Positions 15,926-24,416 of a DNA stretch of 26,763 bases are shown piece by piece (position 1 is the first letter of the stretch; each line of letters begins with the position of its first letter). This DNA is from Geothermovivens sp964644845 (GTDB taxonomy: Bacteria; Zhuqueibacterota; Zhuqueibacteria; Oleimicrobiales; Geothermoviventaceae), in contig CAZXXS010000017.1 of the NCBI GenBank assembly GCA_964644845.1, positions 1-26,763 of the forward strand. The letters run 5' to 3'. The notes under the pieces are model-generated. The model was not told where the DNA came from. It was given only the letters and a program-made list of their open reading frames with translations, and ran no database searches. Made by a program: the position numbers and the translations under genes.

Positions 15926-16996
15926 TCAGCGTCTCTCCCCCAGCGCGCGGCGAACGACCTCAAAAACCTTGTCCGTTGCAAGCCCAACCATGCAGGAGCG
16001 GTGCTCGCAACGCGTCAGATTGCAGCCCAGGCAGTTCAGCTCCTCGTTTCGCACCACGTAGTGGCCTCGGCCGTAAGGGCCTTGCAGTTCCGGATTCGTG
16101 GGACCGAAAATCGCAGTAACCGGGGTCCCTACTGCTGCAGCCAAATGCATCGGTCCGCTGTCGTTGGTGAGCAAAAGACGACACCGTTTCAACACCGCAG
16201 CCAACCCAATCAGGTCAGTCTGAGGGAGAGCCACTGCGGCGTTGCCGATCCGGTTGAGCAACCGCTCCGCGAGATCCAGTTCGCCGGGGCCCCACAGAAC
16301 CAGCGTAGGCATGCCGAACTCCCCGTACACCCTTCGCGCCACCTCGGCAAAGCGCGACACCGGCCAGCGCTTGGTCGCCCAGCCGCCAGCTGCATTCACA
16401 GCCAACACCTGACCCGGCTGGAGGTTGTTCTGCCTGAAAAAAGCATCCGCTTCTGCCTCCGCTTCTGGCGTCACAACCACCTGCGGCCGAGTCTCAACCA
16501 CAGGGATCCCGAGCCAACGCAGAGCGTCCAAATTGAACTCCACTTCGTGGATCTGGCTCGCTCTGGAAGGTACTACGACGTTGTAGGCGTGTTTCCGGCC
16601 TCGCCAGTTGAACCCCACGCGCCACTTCGCCCGCGACAGACGCGTGACCAGGGCCGTTCGAGGGTTACCAAAGAGGTCGAGGACGAGATCGTAGTTCCGC
16701 TCACGGATTTTGCGAATCAATTCCAGCCCACGCTTGCTCGCCTTCACCGGTCCAGCTGTTTCAACCTCCCGCCGGTTGAAAAGCACCACCTCGTTCACGT
16801 CTGGGAACGTCCTTAAGATGGCCGCACTCGGCGGCTCCGTCAGGAAGTCGATGGCTGCACCGGGGTAAGCAAGTCTCAAATTGCGGAGAACCGGCGTCGT
16901 CAGGATCACGTCGCCCACGGCGCGGAGCTTGACCACCAGGATACGAACCACCTCGTCTCGCGGGGGCGTGGGACACGTGTTTCCTCGTTTTGACAC
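15926..16996 (-). CDS. Glycosyltransferase family 9 (heptosyltransferase-type)
   Basis: A 356-residue protein. Start uncertain: I take GTG at 16996 because GGAGG lies five bases upstream; GTG at 16951, just before the domain, or a TTG at 17038 are alternatives. The N-domain begins VRILVVKLRAVGDVILTTPV, the hallmark of ADP-heptose:LPS heptosyltransferases. The C-domain has NAAGGWATKRWP and, at 278-302, NDSGPMHLAAAVGTP followed by FGPT, the sugar-nucleotide binding loop. Four Cys at 322, 325, 330 and 335 form the C-terminal cluster common in this family. It transfers a heptose (or similar sugar) to the growing lipopolysaccharide core on the cytoplasmic side of the inner membrane. The downstream GT2-GT2 gene begins one base after its stop, so the two form an operon. 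Confidence 0.88.
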   Translation of the reverse strand: MSKRGNTCPTPPRDEVVRILVVKLRAVGDVILTTPVLRNLRLAYPGAAIDFLTEPPSAAILRTFPDVNEVVLFNRREVETAGPVKASKRGLELIRKIRERNYDLVLDLFGNPRTALVTRLSRAKWRVGFNWRGRKHAYNVVVPSRASQIHEVEFNLDALRWLGIPVVETRPQVVVTPEAEAEADAFFRQNNLQPGQVLAVNAAGGWATKRWPVSRFAEVARRVYGEFGMPTLVLWGPGELDLAERLLNRIGNAAVALPQTDLIGLAAVLKRCRLLLTNDSGPMHLAAAVGTPVTAIFGPTNPELQGPYGRGHYVVRNEELNCLGCNLTRCEHRSCMVGLATDKVFEVVRRALGERR

Positions 16997-18139
16997 CGAG
17001 CCCTCCGACACTCGAACGCAATTCTTGATCCGGCGCAAAAACCGTTTTGCGAAGGCCGCGACAACAGTCCAGTAGCGTCAGCTAAAGCAGGCGCCGACGC
17101 GGGCACTTGTCTGGACCAACGTCACGGCGAGCCGCTCAGCCACTCCTTTCCGTCAGCAACGACCAAGGGAATCGCTTCTGGTCCCTTTTCAGCTGACCCA
17201 ATTCCCGAAGCGGGACGCCGTGCTTTCCGGCAGAGATTTCGCGCCGAATGTACCACCCAGCCCAGCAAGATGCAAGAAAATTCCCGTCCCTGCTCCCTTC
17301 CGTTCGTGCCGAAAATCCGGGTTTCCTTTGATCTGGCTCGTCCGGACGCGAAGAATGCCTCCCAGCCGGTAGCAGCAGCGCAGCCAAGATTCCGCTCTCT
17401 TCTCCAGTAAAGCTCCGGGGGCGGTTCCGTTTCAGCGGGTAGCCGTCGTAAAGTCGGGTTCCTACGCGACGCACACCTACGTACCGACTGCAGGTTTTCA
17501 ACCCCACACCCATCATGCTACCTTGTGACCCCAGCCTGCGCTTCGCCGGCTGTACTGCTCAGCAGGAACAACACCGCGCAGCTCTCGTGATTCAGGAAAA
17601 AGGCTCAAGTGCGCGCCCCTGTTCCTCCAGTGGCGGAGGGGAAGTCCCCTTCACCTGCACAACGTTTTGCGACTGCACACACCCCAGACATCGCACCGAC
17701 GGTGGTCACTTTTCCCCGCACGATCCCGGGTGTGTCTGGAATCGCAAGCAGGTCGATTCCTTCCCCAGCCTGAAATCAACGGGGAGCCGGAAACGGCGTG
17801 CAGACGGGACCGCAGGACCGCGGCTGGACGTGGTTTTCCACGGAGTTCACCGCGGAAGAGCTGGGTTAGCTCGCTGGAAGCCTGAAATGGAGAGCGTGCG
17901 AGAGTCCATTTTGCGATTCCCCCGTTTCTGCCTTGCGCCGCAACAGCAAATTGGTTTCCTTCAAAAAACGGGAGGACCTCGTCGCGTCGGCCAGTGCTGT
18001 TTGTTCGCAGGGGCAGGCTCGAAAGCTGCTGGTCACTTGTGCACAGGGCGCACACCAGGCAAGAAAGACGACGGCCAAACGGAATGTAGCCCCGCTCAAC
18101 ACAGCTCAAGGGGACTCCAGGTGTTCGCCGATCTCGCGA
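16997..18139. other. Long intergenic region, no recognisable gene
   Basis: About 1.1 kb between the Nudix gene and GT9. Several open frames exist on both strands (for example the stretch 17515-18354 on the plus strand), but their translations are rich in Arg, Ser, Pro and Cys without domains, and they lack ribosome sites. A perfect inverted repeat is at 17034-17051 (listed separately), and a hairpin (GGAGGGG-AAGT-CCCCTTC) is at 17635-17652 without a T tract. Confidence 0.55.
17034..17051. repeat. Inverted repeat CGCAAAA-ACCG-TTTTGCG upstream of GT9
   Basis: A perfect 7-base dyad with a 4-base spacer lies 38 bases before the chosen GT9 start. It could be an operator or a leader hairpin. No convincing -35/-10 pair was found beside it. 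Confidence 0.4.
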
Positions 18140-18598
18140 CTAAGCAGCCGCTGTGTAACCCCGTTCTCGCAGCATGCGGACAATCGCTGGGTAGGACCCC
18201 GGCGGCATCTCCGCTGCCGGTAGTGCAGAGACGTCGAACCAACCGATCTCCGCCGCGTCGGAAGACGCCCGCAGTGTCCCGCCGGTGCGACGAACCCAGT
18301 AGTCGATCACAACAAAATGGTAGGCCACTTTTCCCCCTTGTTCCCGGACAATGATGTCCACAACATCAGCAAGACTTTCCGGCTCCACTTCCAGCCCGGT
18401 TTCCTCACGAAACTCGCGACGCACAGCCTCGAACAAACGTTCGCCGACGCGCACACCTCCCCCCGGCAATGTCCACGCGCCTTTGGACGGTTCGTGACCG
18501 CGCCGAATCAGTAGCAGTTTGTTTTGCTCCACCAAGAGACCACCGACGGCGACAACTGGAGCTGAAGGATGGTGACGGGATGTTTCCGGGTTTTTCAA
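18140..18598 (-). CDS. Nudix hydrolase
   Basis: A protein of about 152 residues from the TTG at 18598 (CGAGG seven to eleven bases upstream); the frame is open to another TTG at 18667, 27 bases after the stop of the acidic-protein gene, so the start is not settled. No in-frame ATG precedes the domain. The complete Nudix box runs from G47 to L69: G47, E53, R61-E62, E65-E66, G68. It is preceded by SKGAWTLPGGG, typical of the ADP-ribose pyrophosphatase/MutT-like branch. Family members hydrolyse nucleoside diphosphates linked to another moiety, using Mg at the box glutamates. Substrate cannot be told from sequence; house-cleaning of oxidised nucleotides, ADP-ribose or a sugar nucleotide are options. 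It is probably co-transcribed with the acidic gene. Confidence 0.85.
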   Translation of the reverse strand: MKNPETSRHHPSAPVVAVGGLLVEQNKLLLIRRGHEPSKGAWTLPGGGVRVGERLFEAVRREFREETGLEVEPESLADVVDIIVREQGGKVAYHFVVIDYWVRRTGGTLRASSDAAEIGWFDVSALPAAEMPPGSYPAIVRMLRERGYTAAA

Positions 18599-18693
18599 AG
18601 CAGGGCCTCGGTTTACGCTTTCGCGATCCGGACCAGAAGTGCACTCAACGTCCGAAACAACGGCCAAACAACTCGGCTACGTACCAAGCACCG

Positions 18694-18963
18694 TCAGTCC
18701 TCGTCGCCCCAGTACCCTTCCAGGTCGCCGTCGTCGTCCGTCTCCCAGTCCTCAGAATCCCAGTCTTCCTCTTCGTCCCAGTCCTCGTCCTCGTCTTCCC
18801 AATCTTCCTCTTCCTCGTCCTCCCAGTCCTCTTCGTCGTCCCACTCGTCGTCTTCGTCCTCGTCTTCCCAGTCGTCCTCGTCGCTCCAGGGCTCATCCCA
18901 GTCGTCATCCTCGTCCTCGCCGAAAAGGAAGAAACGGTTCTCCTTGTCAACGTCAAGGCTCAT
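18694..18963 (-). CDS. Extremely acidic Asp/Glu/Trp protein
   Basis: An 89-residue protein starting at the ATG at 18963, preceded by GGAGGAGGT. An upstream in-frame start at 19032 is less likely because it lies too close to the promoter. Residues 1-15 look ordinary (MSLDVDKENRFFLFG). From 16 to 79 nearly every residue is Asp, Glu or Trp; only P25, S27, S70, T76 and G79 differ. Ten Trp occur at 22, 26, 32, 41, 47, 55, 62, 68, 73 and 85, spaced 4-12 apart. Only one Lys and one Arg are present. There is no signal peptide or TM segment. The good ribosome site and promoter argue that it is translated rather than a chance frame in a repetitive GA-rich tract. I recognise no family. Possible roles (binding basic proteins, DNA mimicry, metal or cation binding) are speculation. 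Confidence 0.7.
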   Translation of the reverse strand: MSLDVDKENRFFLFGEDEDDDWDEPWSDEDDWEDEDEDDEWDDEEDWEDEEEEDWEDEDEDWDEEEDWDSEDWETDDDGDLEGYWGDED

Positions 18964-18978
18964 TTGGACCTCCTCCAA
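18964..18978 (-). promoter_or_regulatory. Ribosome site within a small dyad before the acidic gene
   Basis: On the minus strand TTGGA-GGAGG-TCCAA directly precedes the ATG. The GGAGG core sits in the 5-base loop of a 5-base stem. The hairpin is small and may not form in vivo, but it is a possible point of translational control. Confidence 0.3.
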
Positions 18979-19020
18979 TTTGACGATTCCAGCACCTCCA
19001 CCCTCCGCAAAAAGCGGCGG

Positions 19021-19051
19021 CAAAAGTAGCAAATGTCGGTTTGAAAGTCAA
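19021..19051 (-). promoter_or_regulatory. Promoter for the acidic protein / Nudix unit
   Basis: On the minus strand TTGACT and TACTTT are 17 bases apart, a good sigma-70 layout. The same bases also read TTG-N20-TACTTTTG, matching the Bacteroidota-type pattern TTTG-N19-21-TAnnTTTG well. The predicted RNA start is about 50 bases before the ATG, and the leader contains a small CCGC-TTTTT-GCGG hairpin. Confidence 0.65.
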
Positions 19052-19843
19052 CGATTTTGGTAGCTCTTGCTTGCTCCCTCTCGCCTGCACGTACGACCAC
19101 GCGGACTACGGGGTTCCAGACATTTTTGCAGAAAAATCGATCCGTTCCCGGAACTCGCTGCAGCCAATTTCTGGATTTGCAAACGTGCTACTTCGATGCC
19201 GCCACAGCAGTTCCCCTCGATTTTCGGCGTGTCTGCAGGAGTTTTGAGCACACTTCTGGATCCGCTGACCGGTTCAAAATCCGTCTTCTGGGTGCCGTTC
19301 ACACGCAGGTCTCGCAGGTGCGTACGCCGAGTGCAGTACACCCTTTTCTGGACGTGCTCCTTTGTCGCCCAGGTCGTGAGACGCTGACTCTCCAAATGCC
19401 ACACCCCGTAAGCAGTTTGAGCAAAACCTGAAGGCTCCTGAGCCTACACTCTCCACTCACCCTTTTGAGCTCCAAAAGCCCCGAACCGCGGGCTTGCCAA
19501 GTTCACATTGCGCATTCAGCCTGTGAAGTCCAGATTTTCCGAGCACACCCTGAAAGCTGAATCAGAGTCCCGCTGCAAAGTTCCCAAGCTCACACGCGCA
19601 ACGTTTCTCCGGGGCTTTCGAGATCCAGAACTCTGCCCGGAGCGCTGCTGGCAGGGATCCGGGGCAATTCCACTTGTGTCCGCGCGGTGGCTTTGTTACA
19701 TTGTAAGTAGCGGCACCCGGAAACCTGGCGCGCGCAAATCGTTGAAAATCTTGGAATCGGGTCACGACCGAAAACCGGGGGTAGCCTGCGGACTGGAGAA
19801 AACGGAGGCAACGTCGGAACGGACCAGTCGATCGTGCCCCGGC

Positions 19844-19873
19844 TTGCTGTTCACGGCGATTGTGCTAGTTTAC
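19844..19873 (+). promoter_or_regulatory. Candidate promoter for the PEP-synthase-like gene
   Basis: TTG (19844-19846) and TAGTTTAC (19866-19873) are separated by 19 bases, which roughly fits TTG-N19-21-TAnnTTTG with mismatches at the end of the second box. Transcription would start about 80 bases before the GTG at 19963. The call rests on eye matching only. Confidence 0.35.
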
Positions 19874-19962
19874 ACTGCGGTGGTGCCCGGTGTTTGGGCA
19901 CGGCGCTGAAGACGAGGTGGGTTTTCCACGGGCAAACCAATTCAGGAGGGGCAACAAGTCCA

Positions 19963-22278
19963 GTGGCGACAAAGGCACAACAGATCGAAAGGCGGGTTCA
20001 GCACATTCGTAGACACCTGGAGAGCTACCCGCACCTTCAGGCCAAGATCCTGCGGCAACTCTTGATTGAGCTGCACACGGCGGGCAAGGTGTCCGTCGAC
20101 AAAATCTACCGCGAAGCGAAAGAAGACGTACACCGAGGCGAATTGCACCAGTCAGACCACAATGTGGGCGAGGCCACGCGACTGCCCTCGGAACAGCGAC
20201 AGCGAATGAACGAGCTGATCATCCGCTACGCTGCCCAACATTTCACACGCAAACAAATCGACAAAATTGTGCATCTGGCCGTGCGCCGGGAGTACGCCCA
20301 GGCGCTGGAGGACTTCGCCAATTTGCCCAACGTCAGCTTCGACTTGCTCGCCGAAAAGTTGCGGGAATTTCTGCAACTCCCGGAAGCCGAAAAACCGCTG
20401 CCGGCTTCGGAGGCGATGGGTATTCGCGCCGCCCTCATTCGCCATTTCATCAGCGACCAGCTCGAGTTCATCGGCATCGCCAAACACCACCTCCGCATTC
20501 ATGATTTCTTACCCATCGTGAGCCGCTCAATCGGCCCAAGGCACGGCATCGGAAAAATCGGCGGTAAGGCGGCCGGAATGCTCCTCGCCTACCGAATCCT
20601 GACAGAGGCACCCGAAGTGAACAAGCCAGGTTGCCTACCACTGGCGATCCCGGATTCCTACTACTTACGCTCCGACCTGTACCAGCAGTTCGTCCAGGAA
20701 AACGGCCTGATGATCTTCTACGACCAGAAGTACAAGCCGTTGGAAGAGGTCCGCAAAGAGTACCCGGTCATCAAAGAAATCTTCAAGAACAGCGAATTCC
20801 CGCCCGAAATTGTCGACAAATTTCGCGAACTTTTGGAAGAGGTTGGCAATCACCCGCTGATCGTCCGTTCTTCGAGCTTGCTGGAGGACAACTTTGGATC
20901 TGCCTTTTCCGGAAAGTACGACTCCATTTTCTTGCCAAACCAAGGGCCGCTGGAACAGCGCCTTCAGGCGCTGATCGGCGCCGTAGCCGAGGTCTACGCC
21001 AGCACGCTGGGTCCGGACCCAATCAGCTACAGGCGTGAGAAAAATCTGATTGACTACGACGAGCGAATGGGTGTGCTGATCCAGAAAGTGGTAGGCATCC
21101 GGTTCCGCCACTATTTCCTCCCGATTTTCGCGGGCGTTGCTTTTTCACGGAACGTGTACCGCTGGAGTCCGCGCATCCGGCGGGAGGACGGCCTCGTTCG
21201 CATCGTGATGGGGCTCGGCACTCGCGCCGTGGACAGGGTGGCAGCGGATTACCCGCGAATGATCGCTCTGGGTGCACCGCACCTGCGGCCGGAAATCGAA
21301 GCCAAAAACATCACCCGGTACTCCCAGCGGTGGATCGACGTGATCAACCTGGCAGCCAATCGGTTCGAATCCATCACCCTGCCGGAATTGCTGGGCGACA
21401 TGTCGCAGCCCTTCCCCGAATTGTACCAGGTCGTGTCGATTCGCAAGGAGGGCCACCTTCAGGTGCCAGTGACCAAGCTGATCGATGCCGAGCCACGCGA
21501 CCTGACGATCACGTTCGACCGGCTTGCAACCCAGACCGATTTTGCGGAGCGCATGCGCCTGATTCTGAAGCGCCTTGAAAAGGAGTACAAGAGCCCCGTG
21601 GACGTGGAATTCGCCTACGACGGCAAAGCGCTCTACATCCTGCAATGTCGACCTCAGGCGTCACGCATCCAGATGGAGCGCGTGCATTTGCCCAAGAACG
21701 TGCCCACAAAGGACATCCTGTTCACTGCGCAACACGACGTGCCGAACGCTCTGGTTGAGGACATCGAGTACATCGTGTACGTGGATCCCAAACTGTACGA
21801 CGAGCTTGAAAGCATGGACGAGCGGCTGGAGATTGCTCGCGTCGTCGGTACAGTGAACGACCGTCTGGAGGGGAAAAAATTCGTGCTCATCGGTCCGGGA
21901 CGCTGGGGTAGCAACGACCTCCGTCTGGGTGTGCGCGTTCGCTACAGCGACATCAACCACGCCCGCGTGCTGGTGGAAGTCGCTTACCAAAAGAACGGTT
22001 TTACTCCCGAGGTTTCGTTCGGCACGCATTTCTTCCAGGATCTGGTGGAAGCCGGAATCGTCTACTTGCCAGTGTACCCCAACGAGGAGGGTGTAATCTA
22101 CCACGAGGACTTTTTCAGGCAGACAGAAAACAAGCTTGCGGAAATCGCGCCGGAACACGCCAAATGGCAGCACATCGTTCGCGTGATTCACATTCCAAGC
22201 GTCACGGGGGGAAGAAAAGCAGTTCTGGCTTCAGATGGCGAAGACGAACGCGCGCTCTTCTACGTAGGTCAATCGTAA
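19963..22278 (+). CDS. PEP/pyruvate-binding domain protein (PEP-synthase-like ATP-grasp, no phospho-His domain)
   Basis: A 771-residue protein from the GTG at 19963, with AGGAGGGG eleven bases upstream; an upstream in-frame ATG at 19834 gives a segment that overlaps the promoter and looks non-coding. Residues 1-190 are mainly helical. Residues 198-565 resemble the PPDK/PEP synthase N-terminal ATP-grasp domain: GKIGGKAAGM, VRSSSLLEDNFGSAFSGKYDS (302-322), and VDVEFAYDGKALYILQCRP at 546-564. Residues 580-771 are a conserved C-terminal region (GPGRWGSNDLRLG, then SFGTHFFQDLVEAGI). The swivelling phospho-histidine domain (TSHAA-type motif) and the PEP-binding barrel of true PEP synthase are absent, so it cannot make PEP alone. 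It may phosphorylate another acceptor or act as a regulator or partner. It is the only plus-strand gene in the window. Confidence 0.8.
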   Translation: MATKAQQIERRVQHIRRHLESYPHLQAKILRQLLIELHTAGKVSVDKIYREAKEDVHRGELHQSDHNVGEATRLPSEQRQRMNELIIRYAAQHFTRKQIDKIVHLAVRREYAQALEDFANLPNVSFDLLAEKLREFLQLPEAEKPLPASEAMGIRAALIRHFISDQLEFIGIAKHHLRIHDFLPIVSRSIGPRHGIGKIGGKAAGMLLAYRILTEAPEVNKPGCLPLAIPDSYYLRSDLYQQFVQENGLMIFYDQKYKPLEEVRKEYPVIKEIFKNSEFPPEIVDKFRELLEEVGNHPLIVRSSSLLEDNFGSAFSGKYDSIFLPNQGPLEQRLQALIGAVAEVYASTLGPDPISYRREKNLIDYDERMGVLIQKVVGIRFRHYFLPIFAGVAFSRNVYRWSPRIRREDGLVRIVMGLGTRAVDRVAADYPRMIALGAPHLRPEIEAKNITRYSQRWIDVINLAANRFESITLPELLGDMSQPFPELYQVVSIRKEGHLQVPVTKLIDAEPRDLTITFDRLATQTDFAERMRLILKRLEKEYKSPVDVEFAYDGKALYILQCRPQASRIQMERVHLPKNVPTKDILFTAQHDVPNALVEDIEYIVYVDPKLYDELESMDERLEIARVVGTVNDRLEGKKFVLIGPGRWGSNDLRLGVRVRYSDINHARVLVEVAYQKNGFTPEVSFGTHFFQDLVEAGIVYLPVYPNEEGVIYHEDFFRQTENKLAEIAPEHAKWQHIVRVIHIPSVTGGRKAVLASDGEDERALFYVGQS

Positions 22279-22611
22279 CAAAAGCCCCGGCTCGACAACA
22301 GCTCTTCACTGGCCGTGTTCGGTTTTGCCAAAGTGTGGGGGGAACATTCCCTTCCTTCTCGAACAGCCACGCCACTTCGTGCGGATTCCGTTTTGCCGGA
22401 GTTGTGGAAACACCCTGTTCTCGGAGCGACACCGTACTCAAAAAGAAAACCCGGCGCCCCTCAACTCGAACGCTCACGGACTGTGCAGGGGAAACAGCCT
22501 CGGGAACACACAGCAGCGTCTCCTGCCGAACACGGGCTGCAGCCTTGGCTGGTCGAAGCTGTTTCGGTCGTCGACTTCGGTTGAAGCCCCCTCACCCTAA
22601 CTTCTTCAGCG
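22279..22611. other. Convergent intergenic region, nothing clear
   Basis: About 330 bases between the ends of two convergent genes. Short open frames run through it, but none has a ribosome site or domain. I found no strong terminator for either gene; only short dyads such as GGCTGCAGCC near 22539-22548 and CTTC-AACC-GAAG near 22575-22586 are visible. Confidence 0.5.
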
Positions 22612-23625
22612 TCATTCTTCCTTTTTGAGCTGATCCAGAAGTACAGCGAGCAGAATGACCAGGCCCAGAATGACTTTTTGCAGGTAAGGTTCCACCCCCA
22701 CAAGATTCAAACCGTTGTTCAGCTCGCCGATGATGAGCGCGCCGATAAACGTGCCCACGATGGTTCCCTTGCCCCCCATCAAGCTGGTTCCACCGACCAC
22801 CACCGCTGCGATGGCATCGAGTTCGAACATCACGCCAGCGTTGGGCTGACCAGAACCGAGCCGACTGGCCAAAATGATTCCACTGATTGCAGCCGAAACA
22901 CCGCTCAGCACGTACACGATCAGTTTCACGGCCCCCACGTTGATTCCCGACAACCGTGCTGCTTCCTCATTTCCACCGATGGCGTACACGTAGCGCCCAA
23001 AAGTTGTCTGTGTGAGAACTACGTGGGCGAGGATGTAAACCACAATCATGATCACCACAGGAAACGGAATGACGCCTTCCACGCCCGGATGGATCCGTTT
23101 CAGCAGCCCGCCCAGGAAATGTCCCCGGCCGATGTAGTCGAACTCGCGCGGCAGCCCCCAGATCGGCCGACCATTGGTGTAGAGAAAAGCCAGCCCTCGC
23201 ACGATTGTCATCAAGGCCAGAGTGGCGATGAAAGGCGGCACCCGGAAGCGCACGATCATGAAGCCGCCGAAAAGACCACTGGCAGCGCCAACCAGCATGC
23301 CGACGACGATCGCCAGCAGAATCCGCGGGTAGACCGGGATGAATTCCATCTTGAGTACGCTGGCCAGGAACACGCCGCTCAGCGCGACAAGCGAACCCAC
23401 CGAGAGGTCGATTCCCGCCGTCAAAATGACGTACGTCATTCCTGCCGCGATGATGGCGTTGATCGAAATCTGCCGAAAAACGTTGATCTGGTTTTCGTAG
23501 GTGAGGTAACGATCGGAAAAAATCGTGAAGATGATGATTTCCAGCGCGAACGCCAGGTAGATGCCGTAGCGTTCCAGAAGAACACCAGGTGAGAAAGGAA
23601 GTCTGGACAATTTTCTTTCGGGCAT
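22612..23625 (-). CDS. RbsC-type sugar ABC transporter permease
   Basis: A 337-residue polytopic membrane protein. ATG at 23625 follows GGGAG. It has the full pattern of ribose/xylose/galactose-class permeases: TYVILTAGIDLSVGS near residues 64-78, a VRFRVPPFIATLALMTIVRG segment at 124-143, YAIGGNEEAARLSGI around 214-228, and DAIAAVVVGGTSLMGGKGT around 274-292. About eight to ten hydrophobic segments span the protein. It would form the inner-membrane channel of a sugar importer. No ATPase (RbsA) or substrate-binding protein (RbsB) gene lies on either side in this window, so partners must be encoded elsewhere. The precise sugar cannot be told. It has its own candidate promoter about 130 bases upstream. 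Confidence 0.9.
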   Translation of the reverse strand: MPERKLSRLPFSPGVLLERYGIYLAFALEIIIFTIFSDRYLTYENQINVFRQISINAIIAAGMTYVILTAGIDLSVGSLVALSGVFLASVLKMEFIPVYPRILLAIVVGMLVGAASGLFGGFMIVRFRVPPFIATLALMTIVRGLAFLYTNGRPIWGLPREFDYIGRGHFLGGLLKRIHPGVEGVIPFPVVIMIVVYILAHVVLTQTTFGRYVYAIGGNEEAARLSGINVGAVKLIVYVLSGVSAAISGIILASRLGSGQPNAGVMFELDAIAAVVVGGTSLMGGKGTIVGTFIGALIIGELNNGLNLVGVEPYLQKVILGLVILLAVLLDQLKKEE

Positions 23626-23752
23626 GGCAGCTCCCGCGCCTGAAACCGTTCAGCGTCCCAAAGCCACACGCACTCTTCTTTTCCCGCCAGCTGTTGTTCC
23701 TCCGCCAGCCTCCAGAAGTGTGGTGGCAGGCATCGTTGTCCAAAACCACCCG

Positions 23753-23785
23753 CAAAAGTTAGCAAACTGAAACGAGGACTGCAAA
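23753..23785 (-). promoter_or_regulatory. Candidate promoter for the RbsC-type permease
   Basis: On the minus strand TTTG-N20-TAACTTTTG fits the Bacteroidota-type pattern with one extra base in the second box. The sequence around it (GTTTGCTAACTTTTGC) is very like the acidic-gene promoter (ATTTGCTACTTTTGC), which supports both. The leader would be about 120 bases. Confidence 0.5.
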
Positions 23786-24089
23786 GGGTATTTGTGCCAG
23801 AACTACTCGATTTTTCCACCGCCCCCCACAGACTGGCTGAAGGGGCCAAGCGCTTCAAAAATGCGCGCCGTGAGTCAAAGCAGCAACCGGGACTACACGT
23901 GCAACCCCGGCAAAGACCTGCCGAATCGCGTTGAACGCTGCCCCGGTAGCATGTGTGCAGGCTCGCTGCTTACAGCCGACTCCACTGTGCTCACACGTGC
24001 CCGCCGTCCCCACCCCACCAGGGCGGCGATCCAGCAGACACGCACCCTCGTCGGTTAAGACCTGAAAAAGACTGGCAATGCGGAGAAAA

Positions 24090-24110
24090 CCTCGGCCTTA
24101 AGAGCTGAGG
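24090..24110. terminator. Weak hairpin CCTCGGC-CTTAAGA-GCTGAGG
   Basis: A seven-pair stem with one G-T wobble as read on the plus strand (an A-C mismatch on the minus strand, where it is followed by TTTTC). It is over 300 bases after hisI. It might be a late terminator for the his operon; confidence is low. Confidence 0.2.
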
Positions 24111-24403
24111 TAGAGCTTTGGCCTCCTGCTGGGCGATCCTCGCCAACAACGCGGCCACACCGGATGAAGACCGGCCGGATGGGGTGCTAATGTGGATTCA
24201 GGGCCGGAGTGCCCACGGGACCCGCTTCTTGGGAAAGTCTCGAGCTGGAGCCACACCCCGGCTTCTCGCAGTCTGTTCCACCACGTTTAGACAAGGAGAG
24301 CGGACCCGCTGTCGGGAAATTTCGGCGCAGCGTTGGGCTTGTAGACCTGGTAACCCGCCCCGAAGCCACCGTACCAACTCGTAGAACGCGAACAGAGAAG
24401 AGT

Positions 24404-24416
24404 CACCCCTCGGGTG
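24404..24416 (-). terminator. Small hairpin just after hisI
   Basis: CACCC-CTC-GGGTG lies 25 bases after the hisI stop and is followed on the minus strand by a pyrimidine-rich stretch without a true T run. It might help end the his operon transcript. Confidence 0.2.

Larger units (their letters stand above)
18979..19962. other. Divergent intergenic region
   Basis: About 980 bases between the acidic gene (minus) and the PEP-synthase-like gene (plus). It holds a promoter for each, listed separately. Between them, about 19060-19840, open frames on both strands have no domains or ribosome sites. A second, weaker plus-strand promoter-like pair (TTG-N20-TACATTG) lies at about 19678-19707. The middle part shows nothing I can assign. 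Confidence 0.5.

Noticed and set aside
17515..18354. 279-codon plus-strand open frame
   Set aside because: It overlaps the Nudix gene on the opposite strand, has a Cys/Arg/Ser/Pro-rich translation without domains, and lacks a ribosome site.
19057..19431. Open frames on both strands in the divergent gap
   Set aside because: Neither translation is recognisable, neither has a ribosome site, and the region lies between two outward promoters.
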